Assembly: GCA_024275315.1 (NCBI GenBank)
Contig: JAJRZK010000058.1
Location: 62,001-126,000 of the forward strand
Direction of reading: 5' to 3'
Length of the DNA stretch: 64,000 bases
Source of the DNA: Nitrospirota bacterium
GTDB lineage: Bacteria; Nitrospinota_A; UBA7883
Shown here: piece after piece, positions 8,994 through 18,122 of the stretch
Layout of the letters: each line of letters begins with the position of its first letter
How positions within the stretch are numbered: position 1 is the stretch's first letter
The notes under the pieces: model-generated
What the model was told of the DNA's origin: nothing
The model's database searches: none
What the model saw: the letters and a program-made list of their open reading frames with translations, nothing else
Made by a program: the position numbers and the translations under genes

Positions 8994-10244
8994 TCAATCG
9001 TATCGCCATCCCGCCGGCTTGTTGTTATTGATGACGAACTCGTCTTTCAGCCATCTGGCCACCGCAAATGACGCCACCGCGTGGCCGCCGTTGTTCCAGT
9101 GGACACCTCCTTCGTACAGGGCCGCGTATTTGTTGTGAATATATTTGAATGAATCGTACAGCTTGATATATGGAATATTTTCCTTTTCAAAAAATGGGAT
9201 TAATCTGTTTTCCACGACGAACGGGTCCCTGTTTTCATGTTCGAGCCAGTGTTTTTCCAGTTGCTGCTTTTTGGGGATGATGACAACACCAAAACGGCCC
9301 CCGTCTTTTTCAACCTGCTTCTTGATGGATTTGATTAAAAAGCTGGAGATTTTGATGGCGTCAATCCACCTGTCCGAAGGGTTGTTGATCCACAAAGGTC
9401 CGAAATATTTATCGTAAACATTCCCTGTTTTCGTCGCTTTACCGGTGTCGGCGATGTATGGAGAGATTTTGCTTTGCCATACCTGGTTCAGTTTCGTTTC
9501 AATAAGGCGGAGGGATTTTAGGCCGAACAGATGAAACGGGGCGAAGCCCGCTATTGTGATCGGGGAGTTGAACGGGTCGACAAACGAGCTTGCAAGCTTT
9601 CCTTCGTATGGGTAATTATGCGCGACCACACCGTCTGATGTCTTGTTCAGGGTGTAATATGGCTTGCCGGGGTCTGTTCCTGTCTGCTCCGATATTATCC
9701 CAGCCGCGTTGTCCTGTATGTCGTTTCCCACGTAAAAGTTGAGGACGCATATGTCGGGCTTGAGACGTCTGCCTCTTGTTTTGTAGTACAACAGCTCCTG
9801 GTCAGTGCCATAACCGTTTACACCAGCGTTGATGATTTCCGCTTGATACCCCTGTTGTTCCAGGCGGAGCTCCGTCTGGTGCGCATAGGTATCCTCTCTG
9901 GGAAAAGCGTTATCATATAAGAAAGAATCACCCAAAAACAATATACGGGTCCGGTCGGGGTCCTTGTTTATGGAGACGGGAGGGTTTCTGAGGCCGAGTT
10001 TGTTAATGGAAGTGTATATAAGCCCGTTCCATGTACGCACGTATCCGCGCGCGCCAGGTTCAAGCGCCCATCCGGTGTATCTGTCCACCGTATGAAATGA
10101 CCGCCAGCTATAGAGGTGGTCGGACATTTTGCGTTCGTTGAACACGATATATGTCTCGCAAACCAGGATATAGCCAGCCAGAGAAACAAGAAACGGTATC
10201 GTTAAAAAAGCAATTGCTTTTAATCTGTATTTGCTCATAAACAT
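8994..10244 (-). CDS. SGNH/GDSL-family hydrolase or O-acyltransferase-like protein, membrane-anchored
   Basis: A 416-residue protein with an N-terminal membrane anchor (about residues 10-35) and an extracytoplasmic SGNH domain. FLGDSF (near residue 100) carries the nucleophilic Ser. Gly in GVNGYGT, Asn in GNDIQDN and a His in GVHWNNGGHA supply the remaining SGNH blocks. Members act on ester groups, removing or transferring acetyl groups on glycans, so a role in acetylation of the exported polysaccharide is likely. The start is ATG 10244, with AGGA four bases upstream; ATG 10238 is an alternative. It is transcribed against its neighbours and shares no spacer with the gene at its 3' end. Confidence 0.75.
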   Translation of the reverse strand: MFMSKYRLKAIAFLTIPFLVSLAGYILVCETYIVFNERKMSDHLYSWRSFHTVDRYTGWALEPGARGYVRTWNGLIYTSINKLGLRNPPVSINKDPDRTRILFLGDSFLYDNAFPREDTYAHQTELRLEQQGYQAEIINAGVNGYGTDQELLYYKTRGRRLKPDICVLNFYVGNDIQDNAAGIISEQTGTDPGKPYYTLNKTSDGVVAHNYPYEGKLASSFVDPFNSPITIAGFAPFHLFGLKSLRLIETKLNQVWQSKISPYIADTGKATKTGNVYDKYFGPLWINNPSDRWIDAIKISSFLIKSIKKQVEKDGGRFGVVIIPKKQQLEKHWLEHENRDPFVVENRLIPFFEKENIPYIKLYDSFKYIHNKYAALYEGGVHWNNGGHAVASFAVARWLKDEFVINNNKPAGWRYD

Positions 10245-10415
10245 CACATCCTGACAATTTTATAGAGTATATTTTATCGGTGAGGGTAAAAGAAGGCTTT
10301 TGATCGAACATCGTGCGTTATCAACCATCGCGCTTGTGCGAAACGATTTGGGTCGCACTGTCATAAATATGCGGTTGCGTATTGTGCTGGACTTGATTAA
10401 AGCCGGTGGCGTAGT

Positions 10416-11261
10416 ATGGCTCTGGCGTCAATTCAGTATTGGGGGCTTGACAGAAAACCGTTTCTCCAAAGGTTTGCGATGGGAATAAACTCCGCTGACA
10501 GGGAAATCGCCCTAAAAACAGGGGAGCTTTACGCATCCATCTGGGACCAGTTCGACGACGCGCAATGGGCGCAATTTTCAGATGACCATTTTAACAAATG
10601 GTCGCCGCTCCCCAAGGAAAACCAGGAATTTATCAAGGGCAAGATTTGTCTGGACGCAGGTTGCGGCAGCGGAAGGGCGGTTAGAAGCATGCTTCTGACC
10701 GGGGCGAAAAAGGTTTGCGCGATAGATATGGGTGTAGGTTGCGTTCGCAACACCGAAGATCGAAACAAAGATCAGTCCGACCGGTTGGAAGTAAAACACG
10801 CGTCCGTGCTGAAGATACCCTACCCGGATGAAATTTTCGATTTTGTTCATTGTGATGGAGTGTTGCATCACACGACCGATCCGGCCGGGGGGTTCGCCGA
10901 GCTGGTTCGCGTGCTACGGCCCGGTGGCCGGATAGTGATAGCGGTGTACGGGAGGGGGGGGCTTATGAATTTCGCCATCTATTCCGCCCGTATGTTTCGC
11001 AATATCATCCCCCAAGGTTTCATGTTCGGCCTGATGAAAACCCTAAACCCGGATCCAGTGATGTTGTATGCTTTAATGGATTGTATGTACGTTCCCATCC
11101 GGAAAAATTATTATATTAACGAGATACGCGAATGGTTCGATGATTCGACGTTTACCGATGTCGTGCGAATGGATTCGATTTGGGGCCCATACGCATATGG
11201 GCGATGGATGAAAGGCGAGGGCTATATAAAATTCAGGGCGACCAAGCTGGACACCGCGTGA
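10416..11261 (+). CDS. Class I SAM-dependent methyltransferase
   Basis: A 281-residue methyltransferase. LDAGCGSGR at about residues 79-87 is the SAM-binding motif I, and the acidic end of strand 2 is seen in the AIDMGVG segment. DFVHCDGVLHHTTDP and VLRPGGRIVIAV are motifs II-III of the Methyltransf_11 group. An in-frame TAA lies shortly upstream, making ATG 10416 the first possible start. The acceptor is unknown: a sugar hydroxyl or a lipid intermediate are both possible from its place between an SGNH gene and asnB2. An eight-G run at 10954-10961 lies in the coding sequence. Confidence 0.85.
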   Translation: MALASIQYWGLDRKPFLQRFAMGINSADREIALKTGELYASIWDQFDDAQWAQFSDDHFNKWSPLPKENQEFIKGKICLDAGCGSGRAVRSMLLTGAKKVCAIDMGVGCVRNTEDRNKDQSDRLEVKHASVLKIPYPDEIFDFVHCDGVLHHTTDPAGGFAELVRVLRPGGRIVIAVYGRGGLMNFAIYSARMFRNIIPQGFMFGLMKTLNPDPVMLYALMDCMYVPIRKNYYINEIREWFDDSTFTDVVRMDSIWGPYAYGRWMKGEGYIKFRATKLDTA

Positions 11262-11289
11262 TCGACCTCGCTCAAACCAGGTTAGCGTT

Positions 11290-11368
11290 TTGATAAACCA
11301 CTTTTTTGCAAAACCGTATTGTATAATCAAAAACTGTATTTAGATGGGCGCACTCACTAATAGTGCGC
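11290..11368 (+). promoter_or_regulatory. Leader of asnB2: consensus -10 box and hairpin
   Basis: The spacer before asnB2 contains TATAAT at 11322-11327. The -35 match is poor (best TTGATA at 11290-11295 is too far, 26 bp). About 20 bp downstream lies a perfect inverted repeat GCGCACT/AGTGCGC at 11348-11354 and 11362-11368 with a 7-base loop, inside what would be the 5' untranslated region. It could be an operator, an RNA stem or a weak terminator (only three T follow). Confidence 0.45.
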
Positions 11369-11407
11369 TTTAACATACCAACCACAAAAGAAAAAACAGA
11401 TCGGTAA

Positions 11408-13321
11408 ATGTGCGGACTCGCAGGAATAGTTGGCGGTGATCTGACAATGGAAACCCGTCTTTCCCGGGTGGATTCGATGAAGTCCGTCATGATCCACAGA
11501 GGCCCGGACGACGATGGAATATATTCCGACCCGGATGGGCGCCTCGTCGCCCTGGGCCACAGACGGCTGGCCATTATCGATCCGGAACGGGGCAGGCAAC
11601 CGATGACAACGGACGACGGAGCCGTAACCGTCATATTCAACGGCGCGATCTACAATTATCTTGAGCTTCGCCGCGAGTTGATCGAACGTGGCCACAAGAT
11701 GCGCACCTATTCCGACACAGAGGTGATCTTGCATGGGTACATCGAGTGGGGGGATGAGTGCCTTGACAGGTTCAACGGTATGTTCGCCCTGGCCGTCTGG
11801 GACCGCGGGAGGAACAGGCTGTTTTGCGCGCGCGACAGGATCGGTATAAAACCGTTCTACTATTACCATGACGGCAAAACGTTTGTCTTCGCGTCGGAAA
11901 TAAAATCATTGCTGGCCTCCGGTATTGTCCAGGCTGAAATGAACACAGGCGCGTTGCAGGACTATATAGCTTTTCAGCTCTACCTCAAGGGTAAAACCCT
12001 GTTTAAAAATATTCAGGAGCTGGAGCCAGGGTGCGCCCTGGTGTGCTCGCTGGATGGCTCGGCTACGACGGTTCGGGTCCGCAGATATTGGGACCTGGAC
12101 TATACGATTGACGAGACCAGCGACGAGGATCACTTTGTAGATCAGCTTTTGTTTCTCATTGAAGACGCGGTGCGGCTCCAGCTCCGATCCGACGTGCCGC
12201 TTGGCGCCCATTTGTCCGGAGGTCTTGATTCATCCACGGTTGTAAGCATGGCCGCCTCCATGCTTGCTGGTGTCACGTTCAGGACCTTCACGGGAGCGTT
12301 CAGCGAGGGTCCGGCTTTTGATGAGACCCGTTTTGCAAAAGAGGTGGCGCAATACGCTGGTGTTGAGTATAATGAGGTGTACGTGCCCGGTGAGGAGTTT
12401 GCCGATACGCTTCCTAAACTTGTTTATTACATGGACCAGCCGCAAGCCGGGCCGGGCCTTTATCCGCAATATCACGTATGCCGACTGGCCGCGGATCATG
12501 TGAAGGTGACTCTTGGCGGGCAGGGAGGGGACGAGCTTTTTATAGGATACGCCAGGTATCTTGTGGCCTATCTCGAAAAGTGTCTCTCGGGCGCCATCAA
12601 CCAGACCGCGGACAAATATAAATACGCCGTGTCGCTCGAATCCATGGCGCCGAACCTTCCCATCCTCAAAGAGTATGTTCCCATGCTGAAGATGTTTTTC
12701 AAGGATGGCCTTTTCGACAGCCCCGACCGGAGGTATTTCAAGCTGATAGACAGGAGCGATGGATCCCGGCGCTTGTATGATCCTGAATTGTTCTGCGGGT
12801 CGTACTCCAGTTTCGACGCGTTTTCCAGTATCTTCAACCGGGAAGGGCTCCATTCAATGATTAACCGGATGACCTATTTTGACATCAAAGCCTCGCTTCC
12901 CGCCCTGTTGCACGTGGAAGACCGGACAAGCATGAGCGTGTCCCTGGAATCGAGGGTTCCTCTGCTCGATCACAGGATAGCCGAGCTGATGGCGCGGATA
13001 CCTCCCAACATAAAATTTGCGGGAGGCAGGATGAAGCATCTTTTCAAGGAGGCGATAAAAAACAAGCTGCCCTCCAGCGTCTTGAACAGGGAAGATAAAA
13101 TGGGGTTTCCCGTACCTCTCAATCACTGGTACAAAAGCTCTGCCAGCGACTTTGTTCACGATACGCTCTTATCCGCCAGAGCCAGGGGGCGAGGCATGTT
13201 TGACTGCGCCGAGGTTGAACGTATGATAGATGAGGAAGGCGCGTTTTCCCGCGTGATTTGGGGGTTGTTGTGCATAGAATTGTGGAACACAATTTTCATC
13301 GACGGCGACAGGCCGGTGTAG
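11408..13321 (+). CDS. asnB: Asparagine synthase-type glutamine amidotransferase, paralogue 2 (altered glutamine pocket)
   Basis: Second AsnB-type enzyme of the locus, 637 residues. Cys2 (MCGLAG) and SDTEVIL of the glutaminase half and SGGLDSS and GGQGGDE of the ATP-dependent synthetase half are intact. The usual NGEIYN reads NGAIYN: the codon is GCG, so the Glu that binds the glutamine amino group (Glu76 in E. coli AsnB numbering) is Ala. This may lower glutamine affinity or favour free ammonia. It stands behind its own leader and is followed after 7 bp by a family-2 glycosyltransferase. Amidation of a glycan carboxyl is the likely role. Confidence 0.88.
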   Translation: MCGLAGIVGGDLTMETRLSRVDSMKSVMIHRGPDDDGIYSDPDGRLVALGHRRLAIIDPERGRQPMTTDDGAVTVIFNGAIYNYLELRRELIERGHKMRTYSDTEVILHGYIEWGDECLDRFNGMFALAVWDRGRNRLFCARDRIGIKPFYYYHDGKTFVFASEIKSLLASGIVQAEMNTGALQDYIAFQLYLKGKTLFKNIQELEPGCALVCSLDGSATTVRVRRYWDLDYTIDETSDEDHFVDQLLFLIEDAVRLQLRSDVPLGAHLSGGLDSSTVVSMAASMLAGVTFRTFTGAFSEGPAFDETRFAKEVAQYAGVEYNEVYVPGEEFADTLPKLVYYMDQPQAGPGLYPQYHVCRLAADHVKVTLGGQGGDELFIGYARYLVAYLEKCLSGAINQTADKYKYAVSLESMAPNLPILKEYVPMLKMFFKDGLFDSPDRRYFKLIDRSDGSRRLYDPELFCGSYSSFDAFSSIFNREGLHSMINRMTYFDIKASLPALLHVEDRTSMSVSLESRVPLLDHRIAELMARIPPNIKFAGGRMKHLFKEAIKNKLPSSVLNREDKMGFPVPLNHWYKSSASDFVHDTLLSARARGRGMFDCAEVERMIDEEGAFSRVIWGLLCIELWNTIFIDGDRPV

Positions 13322-13328
13322 CGTACAA

Positions 13329-14393
13329 ATGATATCCATTGTTATCGCCGCGTATAACGAAGGCGGGATCATAAACAGTTCCGTCACGAAGGTATTGTCA
13401 TACATGCGTGAAAATTTCACGGAAGACTGGGAGCTGATAGTTGTCGACGACGGAAGCTCGGACAATACCGGCGCGACGCTCGACAGGCTCGCCGGCGAAT
13501 ATAAGGAACTGCGGATATCGCATCATGTCCATAACTGCGGCCAGGGCAAGGCGTTGCGCACGGGGTTTGGCTTGTGCCGTGGTGACAAGGTAGTGACGCT
13601 GGACGCGGACCTGAGCTATGGGCCGGAGTACATCACCATTCTCCTTGGCGCGTTAAAAGAGAATAAATCCGATATCGCCCTGGCTTCGCCGTATACCAGA
13701 GGGGGGACGGTGCGCAATGTTCCCCTGTACAGGCTGTTGCTGAGCAAATGGGGCAATTTCTATTTGGCCAGGATGAGCCATTACCCGATCTCCACAAGCA
13801 CGTCCGTGGTGCGCGCATACAGAAAAGAGACGCTCGATTCACTGTTCCTCACGGCGGACGGAATGGAGCTACAACTCGAGATACTCATGAAATCGGCGAT
13901 GATGAAGTATAAAGTGTGCGAGGTGCCCGCGAACCTGGCGTGGGATATGGATAAGCTGATAGAGGCCGATATCAGCCGCGTTTCAAAAATGCGCATACTC
14001 AAGACGGTAGGGCTGTATCTGAAAATGGGATGGTTGTTCCGCCCCGCCTACCTGTTTATCGTGGCTTCCGTCTTTATGCTGGCGCCGGGGTTGTACATGG
14101 CCGCTTTTCTGTTTTACCGTGTCGTCACCGGCGTTATAAGCAATCTTTCACAGGGAATCTTTACGGCGGTGTCGCTGGGCCTGTCGCAAAGCTTTGCGAC
14201 CCACACCTACAGTTTCGTGATAAGCGCCGGGTTGCTGATACTGGGGCTCCAGCTTTTTGTGTTTGGCATGCTGGTGATGCAGAGCCAGTATTATTTTGAA
14301 GAGCTGTACAAGATGGGCCAGCAGATACTCTTTACACAGCGTCGGTCGGCGCGCGGGGCTGATGATAAACAGGCCTCAAGCTATCAGGCTTGA
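13329..14393 (+). CDS. Family 2 glycosyltransferase with C-terminal membrane segments (polyprenyl-phosphate sugar synthase-like)
   Basis: A 354-residue protein. The N-terminal GT-A domain shows IAAYNEGG, DDGSSDNTG (about residues 42-50) and LDADLSYGPEY (about 94), typical of dolichyl/undecaprenyl-phosphate sugar transferases. The last 120 residues contain three to four membrane helices. Such enzymes load glucose or mannose onto undecaprenyl phosphate to feed GT-C enzymes in the periplasm, so this may be the donor-maker for the GT-C-like protein encoded at 4337-5893. That pairing is inference. Its 3' end overlaps the convergent radical SAM gene by 10 bp. Confidence 0.82.
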   Translation: MISIVIAAYNEGGIINSSVTKVLSYMRENFTEDWELIVVDDGSSDNTGATLDRLAGEYKELRISHHVHNCGQGKALRTGFGLCRGDKVVTLDADLSYGPEYITILLGALKENKSDIALASPYTRGGTVRNVPLYRLLLSKWGNFYLARMSHYPISTSTSVVRAYRKETLDSLFLTADGMELQLEILMKSAMMKYKVCEVPANLAWDMDKLIEADISRVSKMRILKTVGLYLKMGWLFRPAYLFIVASVFMLAPGLYMAAFLFYRVVTGVISNLSQGIFTAVSLGLSQSFATHTYSFVISAGLLILGLQLFVFGMLVMQSQYYFEELYKMGQQILFTQRRSARGADDKQASSYQA

Positions 14394-15859
14394 TCTGTTT
14401 TCGTCTCGGAGCGGGACTGTCTCAAGTTGAAAATGGAGCTTATGTAACCTCCCAACATGTCAACCCCGGCCCTGGAATATCTTACGAATTGTTCAAACGA
14501 TCCGATTGATCTGATCGCCCTGTAAATCTGTGTCGGACGGAAGTAGAACCCGATCATGGCGTTGTGGGTCATTTTGCGTATCTGATCGTCGCTTAATTCG
14601 GTCCACGGGCGGCCCATGAACGTTTCAATAGGTTTGGGGGACTTGATATAATCGGCCCAGAAATCCCGCTCCACAAAGTCTATATAGTAGTCTTTGTAAA
14701 GCTGGGTTTTCGGAAATGGCGTAAGCGCGTTGAATATGGCGAAATCCAGCGGCAACCCTTTCGCCAGCGCCACGGTTTGCCTGTATGACTCCATCGTCTC
14801 ACCGGGACTGCCTACAAGGAAATAACCGAATGGAGATATGCCGGCTTTGCTGGTATTTTTCACAACGTCTCTCATTTGCTGGATATCCGCTTTTTTCCGG
14901 AGTTTTTTCAGCACCTCCGGGTCGCCGGACTCAAGGCCGTAAAAGACGCGGTAGCACCCGGCTTCTTTCATGGCTTCGAGCATTTCCATGTCCATGACAT
15001 CCACCCGCGACCGGGCGTCCCATATGATTTTCCTGTGGAGTCCGCGCCGGATCAACTCCTGGCAGATATCGAGCACTCTTTGTTTCTTGATGGTAAACGA
15101 TGAGTCGAACATGTCGATTTCCCTGATGCCGAACCTTTCATGGCACTGTTCAAATTCATCGGCGATATTTTCGGCGCTACGGGCTCGCCACTTTGTTTGG
15201 GCGGCCTCACAGAATATGCAGGGGAAGGGGCAACCCCTGCTGGTGTTGAATACCGTGTAGTTCTTGCGGGTGCTGATGAAGTTATAATATTTCTCGTTGG
15301 GCACGAGGTGGCGGGCGGGAAAGGGGCAACTGTCCAGATCGAGGTTTTTCTTGGCGGGGCCGCTGAATTTTACCTCCTCTCCGTCGCGCCACACAAGCCC
15401 GGCCATGCCATCGAATCCGTCTTTGTTTTCAAACCGGCGCACAAACTCCGGAAGGACCATCTCCGCCTCTCCGACACACCCGAAATCCACCATCTTGTTA
15501 TATTTTAGGGTCTCGACGGGAAAGATGGACATATGAACCCCCCCCAGCAATATCCTTGTGTCGGGCAGGAACGTTTTGATATAAGCGATGAAGCTGGTGG
15601 TGTTGTGAAAATGGGAGGTGAACACCGACAGGCCTATAATATCGGGCAGGAACGATTTGAGTTTTCGCTCCATCTCGTTGTTGGCCAGCCCCATCCCCAC
15701 AATGTCGAGGTACAGCAGATCGACTCCAAGGCTCTCAAATACGCTGGCTACATATAACAGCTGTATGTTCGGCATGTGGCCAAAATGTTTCATCACGATC
15801 TTGTTGCCAGGTTCGTTGACGATCCTGTCTACGTCATAATGTATCAGCGCTACTTTCAT
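14384..15859 (-). CDS. B12-binding radical SAM enzyme
   Basis: A 491-residue enzyme with an N-terminal cobalamin-binding Rossmann domain (about residues 1-140, with LLGGVHMSI) followed by a radical SAM barrel. The [4Fe-4S] ligand motif is C-x3-C-x2-C in SRGCPFPCIFCEA, about residues 205-214, with YGLESGD further on. Relatives include BchE, HpnP and P-methylases, which make C-C or C-P methyl bonds or close rings on unactivated carbons. The substrate here could be a sugar, lipid A or a hopanoid. ATG 15859 was chosen; a TTG at 15880 is possible but has no ribosome site. Confidence 0.82.
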   Translation of the reverse strand: MKVALIHYDVDRIVNEPGNKIVMKHFGHMPNIQLLYVASVFESLGVDLLYLDIVGMGLANNEMERKLKSFLPDIIGLSVFTSHFHNTTSFIAYIKTFLPDTRILLGGVHMSIFPVETLKYNKMVDFGCVGEAEMVLPEFVRRFENKDGFDGMAGLVWRDGEEVKFSGPAKKNLDLDSCPFPARHLVPNEKYYNFISTRKNYTVFNTSRGCPFPCIFCEAAQTKWRARSAENIADEFEQCHERFGIREIDMFDSSFTIKKQRVLDICQELIRRGLHRKIIWDARSRVDVMDMEMLEAMKEAGCYRVFYGLESGDPEVLKKLRKKADIQQMRDVVKNTSKAGISPFGYFLVGSPGETMESYRQTVALAKGLPLDFAIFNALTPFPKTQLYKDYYIDFVERDFWADYIKSPKPIETFMGRPWTELSDDQIRKMTHNAMIGFYFRPTQIYRAIRSIGSFEQFVRYSRAGVDMLGGYISSIFNLRQSRSETKTDQA

Positions 15860-16255
15860 TTTTATCTTGAGAGATTGCAAAGGTAACAGGGTTGGTTATA
15901 CGCTTGCGCCGGCATGATGGTAAAACGCAAAAATGCACGCGCTTGTTTTTTAAACCTGTTTATCACTATATTTCCAACATCGAAGTTTGGCAAGGGTTCA
16001 TTGGAGTGGGCCGCCGGATTTGTTGACACTGCCCGGTATAGTGTATACAATGCTCACCATATGAGTAACAAAGCTGTAACTAACAGAAAATTAAATCAGT
16101 AAAGGGTGTGCGCAGGAGCGAAACTTCCATGTGCGACCAACTTGGCGGCTGATCGAAAAATCGCCCGCAGAGCCGATAAAATTTTATATGCCACCTAGGG
16201 TGTGTGGTTGAATGTATTTGATGATGGGATATATAACGCCGAAGGAGCAGACACG
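15860..16255. other. Intergenic region between divergent radical SAM gene and CDP-sugar operon
   Basis: About 400 bp without a gene. It holds the promoter described at 16023-16051 and a leader of roughly 200 bases before rfbF. I see no riboswitch I can name and no JUMPstart/ops element. A 13-codon reading frame at 16061-16102 has no ribosome-binding site and is not called. Confidence 0.6.
16023..16051 (+). promoter_or_regulatory. Sigma-70 promoter of the CDP-sugar/export operon
   Basis: TTGACA at 16023-16028, a 17-bp spacer and TACAAT at 16046-16051: a perfect -35 and a five-of-six -10 at optimal spacing. Initiation near 16058 would give a leader of about 200 nt ahead of rfbF and could drive all genes to 24528, which follow with almost no gaps. 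Confidence 0.8.
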
Positions 16256-17023
16256 TTGAAAGCGGTAATCTTAGCCGGAGGGCTGGGTACGAGGATATCC
16301 GAAGAGACGCATCTAAAGCCCAAACCGATGGTTGAGATAGGGGGCAAACCCATCCTTTGGCATATAATGAAAATATACACGGCCCATGGTGTGACCGAGT
16401 TCGTCATTTGCCTTGGCTACAAGGGGTACCTGGTCAAGGAATATTTCGCCAATTACTTTTTGCACATGTCCGACATAACACTGGATATGACCAACAACTC
16501 CGTGGAATACCATCAAAACTACGCTGAACCGTGGAAAGTCACCCTGGTCGATACGGGCGATGACACAATGACTGGCGGCAGGCTCAAGCGGGTGCGTCAA
16601 TATCTCGGGGATGACGATTTCTGCTTTACCTACGGTGACGGGCTTAGCGACGTGGACATAAGCGAACTGGCTTTGCGTCACAAGCAAAGCCGGGCGCTGG
16701 CCACCGTCACCGCCGTGCAACCGCCTGGCAGGTATGGGGTGCTTAAAATCGATGGCGCCACCGTTTCCGAGTTCAGGGAAAAGCTTGACGAAGACGGCGG
16801 ATGGATCAACGGAGGTTTTTTCGTGCTGTCCCCGAAGGTCATCGATTATATCGATGGCGACCAGACCCATTGGGAGAAAGAGCCGATGGAGCGGCTGGCC
16901 GCCGAAGGGCGTCTTCAGGCTTTCAGGCACAGCGGGTTCTGGCAGGCCATGGATACATTGAGGGAAAAAAACCAACTCGAACAGCTATGGCGCTCCGGCG
17001 ATGCGCCGTGGAAAAAGTGGTGA
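16256..17023 (+). CDS. rfbF: Glucose-1-phosphate cytidylyltransferase
   Basis: Makes CDP-glucose from CTP and glucose 1-phosphate, the entry to CDP-6-deoxysugars. The start is TTG 16256: GAAGGAG lies 8 bases upstream and the protein then begins directly with (M)KAVILAGGLGTR, giving 255 residues against a usual 257. The nucleotidyltransferase motif LAGGLGTR, the KPMVEIGGKPILWHIM block and FTYGDGLSD (metal-binding Asp) are all present. GGWINGGFFVLSP is characteristic of RfbF rather than RmlA. First gene of the operon; the product goes to RfbG next door. Confidence 0.95.
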   Translation: MKAVILAGGLGTRISEETHLKPKPMVEIGGKPILWHIMKIYTAHGVTEFVICLGYKGYLVKEYFANYFLHMSDITLDMTNNSVEYHQNYAEPWKVTLVDTGDDTMTGGRLKRVRQYLGDDDFCFTYGDGLSDVDISELALRHKQSRALATVTAVQPPGRYGVLKIDGATVSEFREKLDEDGGWINGGFFVLSPKVIDYIDGDQTHWEKEPMERLAAEGRLQAFRHSGFWQAMDTLREKNQLEQLWRSGDAPWKKW

Positions 17024-17039
17024 TCAAAGGTCTGGCGGG

Positions 17040-18122
17040 ATGAGCGTAAATCCCGGTTTTTGGCGCGGCAGGAGCGTCTTTTTGACAGGACACACCGGAT
17101 TTAAGGGAAGCTGGTTGTCTTCGTGGTTGTCATCCATGGGAGCCAGGGTCACGGGCTATTCTCTCGAGCCGGAGACAGAACCGAGCTTGTACAAGGTGGC
17201 TTCTGTCGGCGAGATGGTCGAATCCGTAATCGCCGACATACGTGATACGGGCAAGCTTTGCTCTGCGCTTTCATCTGTCCAGCCGGAAATCGTAATCCAT
17301 ATGGCCGCGCAGTCTCTTGTCCGCAGATCATACAGGGAACCGTATGTAACGTATTCCACAAACGTCCTTGGCACGGTGAACATGTTTGAAGCTGTGCGAA
17401 AAACTGCAAGTGTCAAGGTGGCGCTGGTTGTGACAAGCGACAAATGTTATGAAAATACCGAGCGGGAAAGAGGCTATACAGAGACCGACCCCATGGGCGG
17501 GAAGGATCCGTATTCGGCCAGTAAAGGATGCCAGGAACTGGTTACGGCGTCGTACAGGAGTTCTTTTTTTCCACCGGAAAAATATGAAGATCATGGAGTG
17601 TCCGTTGCCAGCGCTCGCGCGGGAAACGTGATAGGTGGAGGGGATTGGTCCGAAGACAGGTTGATACCGGACATGATAAGAGCCTTTGCCGCCGGTGATG
17701 CAGCGTTCATCAGAAACCCCGCCGCGGTCAGACCCTGGCAACATGCGCTAGAGCCTCTGGGCGGATACATGACGCTTATACAACGAATGCTCGATGATCC
17801 CCTGGCCTTCAATGAAGGATGGAACTTTGGCCCCGTGGACGACGAAGACGCAAAGCCTGTCTCGCAGGTGGCGGACATGGTTTCCAGGTTTTGGGGGGAG
17901 GGCGCGCACTGGCGATCCTCCGGCGGCGACAGCACCGGTGAAGCCAAATTGCTCAAGCTCGATTGCTCCAAGACCAGGGACAGGCTTGGCTGGACATCCA
18001 GGCTTTCCCTGGACACGGCTCTTAAGTGGACCGTCCAATGGCACAAGGCTTATATAAAAGGTGAAAATCCTTTGCGCGTAATGAATGAGCAGATAGAAAA
18101 ATACCAGGAGCTTGACCGATGA
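17040..18122 (+). CDS. rfbG: CDP-glucose 4,6-dehydratase
   Basis: Short-chain dehydrogenase/reductase enzyme converting CDP-glucose to CDP-4-dehydro-6-deoxyglucose with bound NAD. TGHTGFKGSW (about residues 17-26) is the NAD-binding loop in its RfbG form. VTSDKCYEN carries the catalytic TSDK segment, and PYSASKG holds the Tyr-x3-Lys pair. ATG 17040 was taken because homologues begin shortly before the NAD loop, giving 360 residues; an upstream start at 17001 would add 13 residues overlapping rfbF. Its end overlaps the next gene by 4 bp. Confidence 0.95.
   Translation: MSVNPGFWRGRSVFLTGHTGFKGSWLSSWLSSMGARVTGYSLEPETEPSLYKVASVGEMVESVIADIRDTGKLCSALSSVQPEIVIHMAAQSLVRRSYREPYVTYSTNVLGTVNMFEAVRKTASVKVALVVTSDKCYENTERERGYTETDPMGGKDPYSASKGCQELVTASYRSSFFPPEKYEDHGVSVASARAGNVIGGGDWSEDRLIPDMIRAFAAGDAAFIRNPAAVRPWQHALEPLGGYMTLIQRMLDDPLAFNEGWNFGPVDDEDAKPVSQVADMVSRFWGEGAHWRSSGGDSTGEAKLLKLDCSKTRDRLGWTSRLSLDTALKWTVQWHKAYIKGENPLRVMNEQIEKYQELDR

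Noticed and set aside
10300-10488. Short plus-strand frame before the methyltransferase gene
   Set aside because: It overlaps the methyltransferase start in another frame and has no motif or ribosome site.
16061-16102. Thirteen-codon frame in the rfbF leader, possible leader peptide
   Set aside because: No ribosome-binding site and no run of regulatory codons.
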